DNA of 64,000 bases, from positions 248,001 through 312,000 of the forward strand of contig NZ_JAFREP010000003.1 in NCBI RefSeq assembly GCF_017377855.1, in the 5' to 3' direction. Under the pieces are notes generated by a model that saw only the letters and a list, made by a program, of their open reading frames with translations, did not search any database and was not told the DNA's origin. Position numbers and translations under genes: made by a program. Shown here one piece after another: positions 35,262-43,964 of this stretch (position 1 is the stretch's first letter; each line of letters begins with the position of its first letter). Source of the DNA: Acanthopleuribacter pedis. Lineage in GTDB: Bacteria > Acidobacteriota > Holophagae > Acanthopleuribacterales > Acanthopleuribacteraceae.

Positions 35262-36362
35262 ATGTTGCGATTGCGCCACCATCGTTTCCCATTCTCGCCC
35301 ATCACCGTAATTCTGGTTGCCCTGGGCGCCGGCTTGTTGTTCGGCGCGCAAGGCGTGATCCCGTTTTTGATGATGGGACGGCGCTTTGACGCCTACGCGG
35401 TGCTTGGTCCCACCGTGACCGCTTTTCTTTTGTGGGCGCCGATTGCCCCCTTGGCCTACAACGCGGCCCACCTCGCCTTGGACCAATCCCAGACGCGAGG
35501 CGCCAGGATCTTGCTACTCGGCATGTTTTCCGTTGTGATTGCCGCCGTTCACGGTACCGCCTCTTTTTGGTTGTTCGCCGCCCGCTACCTGTTGTTTGAC
35601 CAAGTGAACCTCAGTGCCGCCGCCATCGTACCGTTCCAAGTACGCTTGGTCCAAAGTTGGTTGGAACTTTGGGTTTTGACCGGGTTGTTCGCCGCCTTGG
35701 TTTTGTGGCGACGGGGTAAGCAGCAAGAGCTTGATCTGCTTCAACGAGAACGCAACCTCGCCGAGGCGCGGCTCAAAGCCTTGCGTTTGCAGTTGCCGCC
35801 CCATTTCATGCTGAACGCCCTCAACGCCGCCGCCGGCGAAATGGATGACGATCCCGAGCGGGCGGCGGATATGCTGGCACAGCTCGGCAGTTTTCTGCGC
35901 ACCATTCTGCGGGCCGACCGGGGACCGACCCATGCCCTCGAACGCGAAATCGATCATTTGCGGACCTACCTGGAAATTGTGCGCATGCGTCGTGGTGTGG
36001 CCTTTGAGGTGCGATGGCACATCGACGACGACTTGGCCGACATGCCCACCCCGACGCTGATCCTACAACCCCTGGTGGAGAACGCGGTAAAATACGGGCT
36101 GGACGCCGATCCCCATCGTGCCTTGATTGAAATCGAAGCGAAACGCGACGGGGAACGGGTGCGCTTGGCGGTCCGCGACGGCGGTGCCTCCGAGGAAACG
36201 CCGCGGCCCGCGACCTCCACCGGGATCGGTTTGCAGCATACACGCGAACGCCTTGCGGCGCTGTACGGCGAGGATTTCGCCATGGAAGCCGGACCCCGCC
36301 CCGAGGGTGGTTTTGCCGTCTGTTTGTCAATCCCCATTGCGGCTAAGGAGTCGTTTTCATGA
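35262..36362 (+). CDS. LytS/YpdA-type membrane sensor histidine kinase
   Basis: 366 residues; ATG 35262, with AAAGG 9 nt upstream where the B repeat ends. Four or so transmembrane helices (to about 150), then the His_kinase domain: phospho-His in LPPHFMLNALNAA, N box LVENAVKYGL, G box TGIGLQHTRERL. Pairs with the LytTR regulator (overlapping ATGA). No ligand domain beyond the membrane part, so the signal is unknown. Confidence 0.9.
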   Translation: MLRLRHHRFPFSPITVILVALGAGLLFGAQGVIPFLMMGRRFDAYAVLGPTVTAFLLWAPIAPLAYNAAHLALDQSQTRGARILLLGMFSVVIAAVHGTASFWLFAARYLLFDQVNLSAAAIVPFQVRLVQSWLELWVLTGLFAALVLWRRGKQQELDLLQRERNLAEARLKALRLQLPPHFMLNALNAAAGEMDDDPERAADMLAQLGSFLRTILRADRGPTHALEREIDHLRTYLEIVRMRRGVAFEVRWHIDDDLADMPTPTLILQPLVENAVKYGLDADPHRALIEIEAKRDGERVRLAVRDGGASEETPRPATSTGIGLQHTRERLAALYGEDFAMEAGPRPEGGFAVCLSIPIAAKESFS

Positions 36363-37132
36363 TTTCGGCTTTGATTGTTGATGACGAACCCTCCGCGCGG
36401 AAGCGCATCCGCAACGTCCTGAAAAACAGCGACGATATTCGCATTGTCGGCGAGGCCGGTTCCGTGAAACAGGGGTTGGCCGCCGTTCGCGCGTTGCGCC
36501 CCGATCTGGTGTTTCTGGATGTTGAGATGCCTGGCGCCAATGGTTTTGAGTTGGTGGAACGGGTTGGCGGGAATCCGCTCATCGTTTTTGTTTCGGGCCA
36601 CGAGGGTTTCGCGCTTGACGCCTTCGATGTTGAAGCCGTGGATTATGTGCTCAAACCCTTTACCGCCGCCCGCTTCGAAAGGGCCTTAGATCGCGTTCGG
36701 CAGCGAATCGCCACCGCCCAATCCGCCGCCTTGGGCACCCAGATGCGCGCCATGATGCGGGCGTTTGATCGTGAGCGAGACGACTTTTTGCATCAAATCA
36801 ACCTGAAACATCGCGGCCGTCAGGTGGTCGTTGATTTGGCGACCGTGGTGTGCTTGGAAAGCGACGGCAATTATGTGGGTTTGCGGTTGGAGGATGGCCG
36901 CGACTTTCTTTATCGCTCCTCCATGTCCGCGCTTTGCGAGCAGCTTGACCCAACCTTGTTCCTGCGCATTCACCGCGGTATTGCCGTGAACCTCACCAAA
37001 ATCACCAAACACCATTACCTCAACAACGCCTTGTACCGTTTTCATCTTAGCGATGGGACCGAGGTCACTTCCGGCCGCGCCTATCGCGCCGATATCGAGG
37101 CTGCGCTGAGCCGCAACGAAACGGCGGGCTAA
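36359..37132 (+). CDS. LytTR-family response regulator
   Basis: 257 residues, ATG 36359 overlapping the kinase stop by 4 nt. Receiver (VDDEPSA, acceptor D54 in FLDVEMPGANG, K in VLKPFTA), then a LytTR DNA-binding domain (about 150-255; VCLESDGNYVGL, FLRIHRGIAVNL). Binds direct repeats in target promoters. Forms a two-component pair with the upstream kinase. Targets unknown. Confidence 0.93.
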   Translation: MISALIVDDEPSARKRIRNVLKNSDDIRIVGEAGSVKQGLAAVRALRPDLVFLDVEMPGANGFELVERVGGNPLIVFVSGHEGFALDAFDVEAVDYVLKPFTAARFERALDRVRQRIATAQSAALGTQMRAMMRAFDRERDDFLHQINLKHRGRQVVVDLATVVCLESDGNYVGLRLEDGRDFLYRSSMSALCEQLDPTLFLRIHRGIAVNLTKITKHHYLNNALYRFHLSDGTEVTSGRAYRADIEAALSRNETAG

Positions 37133-37148
37133 CCCAAACAGGGAAAAA

Positions 37149-37173
37149 GCGCGAACCCGGTTTGGATTCGCGC
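37149..37173 (+). terminator. Probable terminator hairpin after LytTR gene
   Basis: GCGCGAA(C)CC pairs with GG(A)TTCGCGC with one mismatch; no T-run follows. It lies 16 nt after the stop and 1 nt before family A copy 3. Confidence 0.5.
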
Positions 37174-37174
37174 C

Positions 37175-37354
37175 TAGCCCGCAATTCTCACAAGGAATTC
37201 TGCTACGAAGCCGAAAGCCATGCGATTACTTCAGTTACTCGGTCGAGTCGTCTTCGCCGTAGCGCAGCTACGCCTGTGACGTCTCTCGGTCGTAATCTTC
37301 GTACTCACAAGGCTTTCTGCTTCTCGCGACAAATCCTTGTGAGAATTGCGGGCT
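37175..37354. repeat. Family A repeat, copy 3 (without tandem core)
   Basis: TAGCCCGCAATTCTCACAAGG ... CCTTGTGAGAATTGCGGGCT, perfect inverted ends. Has the flanking blocks but no 15-bp tandem units, so only 180 bp. Reverse orientation to copies 1 and 2. Confidence 0.85.
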
Positions 37355-37546
37355 GGTGCCTTGTCTTCTTCCCCGTTCCACGCCAACCGGCGGTTGACCT
37401 GGTTCCTGAGGAATTCGATTCCAGTGGCTGAAATCCCCCGGTTGGTGCGCAAGGATCTGCAAACCAAAGGTGGTGGTGGAGGATGGGGGATTTCAGCCCT
37501 AAGAATCGCGCACTTCAGGACAAAGACGGTGATGGGAAGGTTCGGC

Positions 37547-37585
37547 GGTTGGGGAGGTTGGGCAAGGTTGGGCAAGGTTGAACAA
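37547..37585. repeat. Short 10-bp tandem repeats
   Basis: About four degenerate GGTTGGGCAA units, just downstream of the TPR gene's stop. Slippage-type; no function evident. Confidence 0.5.
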
Positions 37586-37590
37586 CCGGG

Positions 37591-39150
37591 CTAGGACCCG
37601 TGGTGGCCTTTCTTACTTTTTGCCGCGAGACGGCGGGCGAATGAGAAGCTGTAGCTGAGCGGGCTATTGGCGTTGATGACGTAGTCAAACATTTTGTTCG
37701 CTTGTTTGTGCTGACCCAAACCTTGGTAGGCGAGGCCTGTGTAATACATGACGATGGGATCGTGTTCGTTGCCTTGCTTAAAACTTTCCAGCGCTTCCGC
37801 GTATTGCTCGCTTTTGAGTTGGATGGTACCGCGCAGATCGTAGCCACTTTTCTTGAAGTTGGGCGCGTTCAAGGCTTCAACGGCTTCAAAAAACGCCGTC
37901 AATTTGTCCGCGGCTTTGTGGAGATTGTTTTGTTCTGCGGCAATTCGGCCTTCCCACCATGTGTAAAGTGCCTCGCTGAAGGCTTTGTTACGGGCCGGTG
38001 CCTTTTCATCGCCGCGTACCAGCTCAATCGCTTCTTTGCAGGCCTTGGCGGCGTCATCCGGGCGACCCGCCGCGAGCAAAACCGTGGCTTGGTTGAACAG
38101 GTCGACCCGCATGGCGGTTACGTCGTTGTTCTTTTTAGAGATTTGGAAGTTTTTGTCCAGTTCGGTGAGGGCGCCTTTGAAGTCGCCTTGATCGGCATAG
38201 GTGACCGACAGCGCCCAGTGGATCCCGGAGCGAATACCGTCGTGTGGTGCAATGTCGAACAATTTGTTCAGGCGTTCACGGGCGGCGTGGTAGTCGCCGA
38301 GCAGGCACAGGTTGGAGGCTACCCCGATTTGGGCGCTGGGGAACAGGGGTTCGACTTCAAGGGCCTTGTCGTATTGGGCGATGGATTCTTGATAACGGCC
38401 CATGGAGAGCAGCAGTTCGGCGAGGGAGTCATAGCCGTTGGGGCTGTTGGGGTCGAGCTTGATGGACTTGCGGAAGGCTTCTTCGGCCTTGGTTTTGTCG
38501 CCGGTATCCTTGTAGCAGTAACCGAGCACGTTGTAGACCGGCGGGAACTCGGGTTCCATTTCGGCGACCTTGGCGAACAGTTTGAGCGCTTTTGGTTTGT
38601 CGCGGTTGTAGAAGTAACCCGCGTATTGCATCAAAAGCCGGTGGTCCTTGGGATACATGTGAACCAATTTTTCCAAGTCGGCCAGGTAACCCGGCATGTC
38701 GCCGCCGCGTGCCTTGGCCATCGCGCCGAAAAAGATCGTTTCGCCCTCGGACAAGGTGGCTGTTTTGAGTTGTTCCAACAACTGAGCCTGAATTTCGCGG
38801 CCTTCCACGAAGGTTCCGGCCGTACCGCGTTTGCGGTGGAGCGCCATGGCGAATTGGGGGTCGAGTTCTAGGGCTTGGTCGAAAAAGGGACGGGCCGCCA
38901 CGGGTCGTGACTGATCCATCATCGCCAAACCTTGGTAGTAGAGCTCAAGTGCTTTCGGCGAGCTGGTGGTCACCGGCATTCTGCCGTCCTGGCTTTTTGC
39001 CGCGTGGCCGTGGTGACCTTTGGCCTTGTGCCCGTGGTGACTTTTAGCCTCGTGCCCGCCGTGTGACTTGTGTTTGTTTTCTTGTGCTTGCAAGCTGAGG
39101 CTGCACAAAGCCAGGACCACCAGGGTGATCAAACTTTTAAAAATGTTCAC
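37591..39150 (-). CDS. Exported TPR protein with His-rich N-terminus
   Basis: 519 residues; GTG 39150 with GGGAGG 6 nt upstream. Signal peptide (FKSLITLVVLALCSLSLQAQ), then a His/Lys/Gly repeat (residues about 27-50, HGGHEAKSHHGHKAKGHHGH), a possible metal-binding stretch. Next come several TPR units (ALELYYQGLAMMDQSRP, YNVLGYCYKDTGDKTKAEEA, YDSLAELLLSMGRYQESI) to about 500, and the tail KKGHHGS. A periplasmic or secreted scaffold is likely; metal binding is inferred from composition. Confidence 0.82.
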   Translation of the reverse strand: MNIFKSLITLVVLALCSLSLQAQENKHKSHGGHEAKSHHGHKAKGHHGHAAKSQDGRMPVTTSSPKALELYYQGLAMMDQSRPVAARPFFDQALELDPQFAMALHRKRGTAGTFVEGREIQAQLLEQLKTATLSEGETIFFGAMAKARGGDMPGYLADLEKLVHMYPKDHRLLMQYAGYFYNRDKPKALKLFAKVAEMEPEFPPVYNVLGYCYKDTGDKTKAEEAFRKSIKLDPNSPNGYDSLAELLLSMGRYQESIAQYDKALEVEPLFPSAQIGVASNLCLLGDYHAARERLNKLFDIAPHDGIRSGIHWALSVTYADQGDFKGALTELDKNFQISKKNNDVTAMRVDLFNQATVLLAAGRPDDAAKACKEAIELVRGDEKAPARNKAFSEALYTWWEGRIAAEQNNLHKAADKLTAFFEAVEALNAPNFKKSGYDLRGTIQLKSEQYAEALESFKQGNEHDPIVMYYTGLAYQGLGQHKQANKMFDYVINANSPLSYSFSFARRLAAKSKKGHHGS

Positions 39151-39390
39151 GAAAAACCTCCCATCGTAAGCGGCGACCGCGGTCTAGGCCGTGATTCATC
39201 CGTTTGCATGAAGGAAGTCTACGGAGGCTTTGCCGCTGATGATTCCCACTTTGGGATAAACGACAAAATGGGGGACGAACGGTGAAAATCCATTCGTTTA
39301 ACCGACACTTTTTAGCCGGCAAGAAGGAGGTTAAAGTATTTGAAGTGAGTTGTTTGAGAATGTTGATAGCTGTTTCGGCGAATGGATCGC

Positions 39391-40602
39391 TTAGGTTCTT
39401 TGTAACAACGTTCGTTTGATGTGGCGATTTGGGATATGACCCTGCATGAGTTTGATCCATCCGAACAATGCGGCCAGGTCCGTTGGCCAAGCTGTGTCGG
39501 TGTCGAGCCGGCGGGTCATTTCGGGACGATAAAACAACTGGACCGTGTTTTTCACCAGTTGAAGTTGATCGCGGTTGTACAAGGACGAACGGGGCTGCTG
39601 TTGCATCGCCTCGGCTGTTTGCGTGATCCGGTGAAGTGCCAAGGGGAGGGGCAGGCCCGCCAGCCTCGTTTGGCGACCGATGCAGTAGAGGATCGGCACC
39701 ACTTGGCGCAGGTTGCGGTTCACATCAGGGCGGTTCCGTGCCGGCGGCAACGGCTGCCGCTTGAGCCTACGCGGGGCGGTCTGTTTGACCTTGGCCTGGT
39801 GGAGCAGGTCGGCCTGGAGAAAAAGAAAGGGTCGCCAGGGCAAGCGCTCAAGCCCGCAACGTTGGGCCGTTTCACGGGCGCACCGCAATGCGGTCAGAAG
39901 ATCGTGACGGCTTGATTCACTTAACTCAAGCCACGTCATTGGCCGATAGCCGTTTTCGGTTACCACGGACTCGGCCGCCTGAAGCAGGCCTTCAACCACG
40001 GGGAATTCGCTCAGGTTAAGCGCGTCCATTAATGGGTCGAGGTGAAGCAAACCGTCGAAAACCTGGTTCAGTGCTTTGCGAGGGAGCTGGTCAAGCGCCG
40101 CAAATTCCCAACGGGGCGCCGCGGCCAAAAGGTGGGCCGAGGATTGGCCTAAGGAGGTGAGACGCGCCATGAACTGATCTTGATCCGTAAGGGTCATCCG
40201 TTTTTGCGCGTAGGGAACCGCTACCAAATTTTGCTGAACCGCCGCGAGACAGGCGGCGAGGTCGTCGCGCTCCGAGCGGGTCATACAAACCAAAACGCCC
40301 CTTTGTTGCCGGGCTGCCTCATACCAATGGTCGGAAAGACGCCGGACCAATTGCTCCAGGCAACCGCGATGGAAATCGCCCAGGCGCAGGGCGACCGCCA
40401 GGGCGGAAGTGGATGGATCGGCATCGCCTGATAGGTTGGCGCGATCAAGGAGCGGCGTGGTTCCTGGAGAGAACAGTGAGGGGCGTTGGGAAAAGCGGTC
40501 GCGCATGGTTCGAAGAAGTTGGCTCAGTTCGGACGTTCCATTCGATGGGGCACGTTTTGCGCGGGTGGCCTCATAGTCCAACGTTGGCGGCGTTTGCAAC
40601 AT
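39391..40602 (-). CDS. Unknown protein, 403 residues
   Basis: I chose ATG 40602 (GGAGG 5 nt upstream); the longer frame to 40704 lacks a site. Mostly alpha-helical, many Arg and Leu, no signal peptide or membrane segment. I recognise no domain; HRGCLEQLVRRLSDHWYEAA and similar segments suggest helical repeats. The His/Arg-rich C-terminus (RHIKRTLLQRT) is basic. No role can be assigned. Confidence 0.65.
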   Translation of the reverse strand: MLQTPPTLDYEATRAKRAPSNGTSELSQLLRTMRDRFSQRPSLFSPGTTPLLDRANLSGDADPSTSALAVALRLGDFHRGCLEQLVRRLSDHWYEAARQQRGVLVCMTRSERDDLAACLAAVQQNLVAVPYAQKRMTLTDQDQFMARLTSLGQSSAHLLAAAPRWEFAALDQLPRKALNQVFDGLLHLDPLMDALNLSEFPVVEGLLQAAESVVTENGYRPMTWLELSESSRHDLLTALRCARETAQRCGLERLPWRPFLFLQADLLHQAKVKQTAPRRLKRQPLPPARNRPDVNRNLRQVVPILYCIGRQTRLAGLPLPLALHRITQTAEAMQQQPRSSLYNRDQLQLVKNTVQLFYRPEMTRRLDTDTAWPTDLAALFGWIKLMQGHIPNRHIKRTLLQRT

Positions 40603-41190
40603 GGGGGCCTCCTGATTTGTGTCGCAAGCATCAAATCGGTAGGTAATGGGGGCATCTGTTTCGTCTAGGTCGGCGCCGAGGCGGCTCATGGGTGCCGGGT
40701 TCAAGCGGCTGTTCCACGGCGCATCCCGTTCAGAGAACGACGGGACTCAACCATTAAGTGCCGCAAAGCGTCGTGTCAAATACCTTGAATCGCAAGAACC
40801 GGCGCAAGGGTTAGGGGAAAGGACCTTGGGAGAGGAGCAATGGGAAGGGTGAGACATGCGGGTTAGGGCGATGCCGAAAAGGGGTGAGGGCATGAAGGGG
40901 TAACTTCCATCGTTGCGCGCCAAAGACTTTGGGCAATCAGGCCCTGGGTCGATAGGGGTTCCAAGCGCGAGCCGGTCCACTGTTTTCGGTGGATTGATCA
41001 TGTACCATGCGAAGTCACGGCTGAATTATAACCGGGTCTTTTTAGAAAAATGAGGAAAATGTTAAAGAATAGATCGTTTTTTCGGCTGTTGAAGAGGTTC
41101 TCGAGATGCTAAAAAAATGGCGAATTCGCGCGGGATGATGAGGGGTTGTCCTGGCGCGGCATGTCTTTTGCCGCGGTGTGCCCGAAAAGA
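40603..41190. other. Intergenic region, about 590 bp
   Basis: Upstream of the unknown protein and downstream of the DxDxDG protein. No gene or repeat recognised apart from the terminator at its end. Small frames are compositionally unlike genes. Confidence 0.4.
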
Positions 41191-41229
41191 AATCGCCGCG
41201 TTTTCCCAAGCGGGAGCAACGCGGCGATT
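41191..41229 (-). terminator. Rho-independent terminator of the DUF4114-like gene
   Basis: Perfect 12-bp stem AATCGCCGCGTT/AACGCGGCGATT. Read on the minus strand it is followed by TCTTTT. About 25 nt past the stop at 41255. Confidence 0.8.
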
Positions 41230-41254
41230 GATGAAGTGCTTAGCTTAACCCGGT

Positions 41255-42841
41255 TTAGCGGCCTTTCAGTGGTCGGTTCAGCATGATCACAATGTCATCG
41301 TAATCGTTGTCGCTTGGTACCGGGATGTCCTCAATGCCGATTAAGGTGCCTTCAAAGGCGCCGTCCGCATTTTGGGCCGAAACCGGCTGGACCATCATTT
41401 GGGTTGCGCGACCGTCAACATAACGGAGCAGTTGATTCTGGCTCATAGCGCGTACCTCCACACCGTACCGTTGCGCGACCACCGTGCTCGCGTCAACTTG
41501 GGTGCCGTCAAACCAGTTGGCGACACTGATGTAGTTGGTGATGACCCTATCGCTGCTGAGGTTCGCCCAAGTATCGACCCAAAGTTGGTTGGCCGGGTCG
41601 TGGGCCTTGGGGCGCTCGTCGGGATTGCTCGGGTAGGTCGCAATGTCCGTCCACCGCGTGCCCGCGCCAAAACGGCAGGCCGCGAGCTGGTCGTGGTTGC
41701 CTTGGTTTCGATAGGCCGGAAACCAATTATTGAATCCGCAATCGCCATAGTTTTGACCCGTGGTGCCGGCGCGAGGGCCGAAGGCGGCGCCGCTGAACCG
41801 CGCGTTAAATTCAGGTTTCGAATAAACAACCCACACCGGACCCGTTGCGGCGTTGAGTTGCCAGTAAACCGTGGTGAACAACACGATTTCACGGGCGCTC
41901 GAGATGGTTGCACCTTGGCGACGGTAACGCCATTTTTCCACGCCGCGCGCATCCACCTCTTTTAAGGCGGCGGGGATCGCGGGTGACAAGCCGTTGTCCG
42001 TGCCGTACAACAGATAGTCAGGGTTGCTGTCGGTGTCGCTGAATTGGTCGATGATGTTGCCGACGGCACCGCCGGCATACGGGCTGTACCGCATAAACAA
42101 GCCCGCATGGTGTTGGCCGAGATCGTCGTCACATTGGTAGAACAAGGTTTCACCGGTTAGGTTTCCAGACCAAGTGCCCAGCAGACCGGGAACGTCTTGG
42201 CCATTGAGGGCGTCTTTGGCAACAAAATGTCGATCCAACACAAAGCCGGGGTGCTCGGTGTTTCCACTCGATGCGAATTCCAGGATATCGGGCACCTGGT
42301 TGCCGTTGCGGTCTATATAAAGATAGGCACCGGGATGTTTGAAAACCTGGTCAAAGCTGGTGCCGTTGCGGTCTTGGTACGCTGCGCCTTCCTGCTCAAA
42401 GAACCCGTTGGGCACAAATTGCCAATAATCACCTGGATGGTGACCCGCCGCGGCCGCGGCCTCGCCGTGGGCGAAGAAATGGGCGGGCATGGCTTGCGGG
42501 GCTTCACCCGCGGACGGACCTTGGCTCGCGAAGTAACCGCCGCGGTCGTCCACGTCGGGAATGCCGTCGTTATCGTCATCTTCATCCAAACCGTTGACGA
42601 TCCCGTCGCCGTCCAGGTCGTCTCCGGCTTTGACCTGGGCGAAGTTGGGAATGCCGTCGTTGTTGGAATCGATGTCGAGGAAAAAGTAGCCGAAGGTGTG
42701 GGAAGCACCCGCCCCTTCGCCAATGTAATCGGCGGTGATCGGGGCGAAAGTCGGTTGGTCGGCCGCGGAAAGGGGGAGGCAGGCGGCCAGAAGCCCCCAA
42801 CTGAGTGCCCGGCAGTGGGCGATTAAAGAATGGTTTATCAT
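41255..42841 (-). CDS. Exported Ca-binding protein with DUF4114-like C-terminus
   Basis: 528 residues; ATG 42841 with AAAGGAG 6 nt upstream (a 45-residue upstream extension is dropped). Signal peptide (LSWGLLAACLPLSAADQ). Residues about 40-100 hold thrombospondin-type-3-like acidic repeats (DIDSNNDGIP, DDLDGDGIVNGLDEDDDNDG), which should bind calcium. The C-terminus has GIEDIPVPSDNDYDDIVI, as in DUF4114 domains of secreted proteins. The middle is unknown. Probably a surface or matrix protein. Confidence 0.75.
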   Translation of the reverse strand: MINHSLIAHCRALSWGLLAACLPLSAADQPTFAPITADYIGEGAGASHTFGYFFLDIDSNNDGIPNFAQVKAGDDLDGDGIVNGLDEDDDNDGIPDVDDRGGYFASQGPSAGEAPQAMPAHFFAHGEAAAAAGHHPGDYWQFVPNGFFEQEGAAYQDRNGTSFDQVFKHPGAYLYIDRNGNQVPDILEFASSGNTEHPGFVLDRHFVAKDALNGQDVPGLLGTWSGNLTGETLFYQCDDDLGQHHAGLFMRYSPYAGGAVGNIIDQFSDTDSNPDYLLYGTDNGLSPAIPAALKEVDARGVEKWRYRRQGATISSAREIVLFTTVYWQLNAATGPVWVVYSKPEFNARFSGAAFGPRAGTTGQNYGDCGFNNWFPAYRNQGNHDQLAACRFGAGTRWTDIATYPSNPDERPKAHDPANQLWVDTWANLSSDRVITNYISVANWFDGTQVDASTVVAQRYGVEVRAMSQNQLLRYVDGRATQMMVQPVSAQNADGAFEGTLIGIEDIPVPSDNDYDDIVIMLNRPLKGR

Positions 42842-43197
42842 GGATAACTCCTTTGCTAACAAAAACTGAACGAAGCGAAGGGCAACATGGGTGTCGACAG
42901 GTTTTGATATTAAAGGAAAAAGTGAACGGAATTGTGGAGGAAATCGGCTGAATATACGCCTTAAAACATGGCTCACAGTTTTGGATTTTTTTAGAGATAA
43001 AAGTATCTAGTAGATAATATGAGTAAGAGTACGGAATGAGATTTTTTTAGTGGTGTGTAGATTTGTGGCTGTGTAGATTTGTGGCTTTTTCGGGAAAGAG
43101 GATTGTGGAGGAATTTTAGGGTGAAATGCATGATGAAGAAGTGGTGTGTTTTTGGGGAGGTGGTTGTTGTTGTCGGTTGGGGAGGGTGTTCGTTTTA
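42842..43197. other. Intergenic region with short tandem duplication
   Basis: About 355 bp, AT- and G/T-rich. Contains a perfect 16-bp duplication (GTGTAGATTTGTGGCT at 43055-43070 and 43071-43086). No gene evident. Confidence 0.5.
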
Positions 43198-43368
43198 GCC
43201 TAAGAGGCGCTGAAGCGAGGGGATTTTGGCTAAAGATCTGGAGCGAAATGGTTTGAAAAAAGCGGACCGGGGTCGCGCACGACGCGCACCCGCTGGCCCT
43301 GAGCATTTTAACAGGCCGTTGTAGCCCAGAGGTTTAGCTAAAATCACCGCGTCAGCGCTTCTTAGGTT
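43198..43368. repeat. Family B repeat, copy 5
   Basis: AGCCTAAGAGGCGCTGAAGC ... TCAGCGCTTCTTAGGTT. Same orientation as copies 1 and 2; centre ACAGGCCGTTGTAGCCC. Touches the stop codon of the next gene. Confidence 0.85.
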
Positions 43369-43868
43369 TAGGTGTAAATTATGTGGTTTGTTAGGATTTG
43401 ACGGGTGTGTTGGTCGACGCCGAGGTGGTGAAGCCAACAGTCAAAGTACCCGCTCAGCGCCGACGATTGTGGATGGCTGTTCTGGTGATATTGGATGAAG
43501 TCCTTTCGATTCTGTATTTTATCGGCAATCAGCATATGTTTTAGGTCCGTGCCGATGTGGGCGATTTGCGGGGCCTGGCCGGCCATATACCGCGGCAAGA
43601 GAAAGGCGTTCGCCGTCTCAGCATAGGCTTTTGCCAGAGCGACGCTCCTTGGGTTGAGGTTTTGGTGTTGATCCATTTTGGGGTTGTCTTGAAAAATGGG
43701 GTGCAGGCAGAACGCCTCATGGGCGATGTGCGATGCGTTCATTGCTGTTAACAGCGTGAGTCCCTCATGGATGTGGTTCATCAAGGGGACTTTTGATCTT
43801 TTTGTGATCCGTGACCCATAAAAATCGGTAATTGTTTGATAATGAACGTTGTTTTGATCGAAAGACAT
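43368..43868 (-). CDS. Small conserved-looking protein, possibly HD-like
   Basis: 166 residues; ATG 43868, weak ribosome-binding site. Contains PLMNHIHEGLTLLTAM, AHEAFCLHPIFQDN and HIGTDLKHMLIADKI, the spaced His/Asp pattern of an HD-like hydrolase fold, but without a clear HD pair, so this is weak. Stop lies at the very edge of family B copy 5, so the repeat inserted at, or supplied, the end. Function unknown. Confidence 0.5.
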   Translation of the reverse strand: MSFDQNNVHYQTITDFYGSRITKRSKVPLMNHIHEGLTLLTAMNASHIAHEAFCLHPIFQDNPKMDQHQNLNPRSVALAKAYAETANAFLLPRYMAGQAPQIAHIGTDLKHMLIADKIQNRKDFIQYHQNSHPQSSALSGYFDCWLHHLGVDQHTRQILTNHIIYT

Positions 43869-43897
43869 AAAAACTCACTGAAAGATTAAGGTGCTGT

Positions 43898-43941
43898 CCG
43901 GGCGGGATCGACCCCCATTAGAGGTTCGCGATCCCGCCCGG
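43898..43941. terminator. Hairpin terminator after rsgA
   Basis: Perfect 13-bp stem CCGGGCGGGATCG (43898-43910) / CGATCCCGCCCGG (43929-43941), 18-nt loop, 24 nt past the rsgA stop. Little T-run; it may be bidirectional. Confidence 0.65.
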
Positions 43942-43964
43942 ATGACGTTTACTTCATCGTCGAT

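Noticed and set aside
37702..38871. 389-codon plus-strand frame
   Set aside because: Antisense to the TPR gene; Val/Phe/Gly-rich shadow with no motif or ribosome-binding site.
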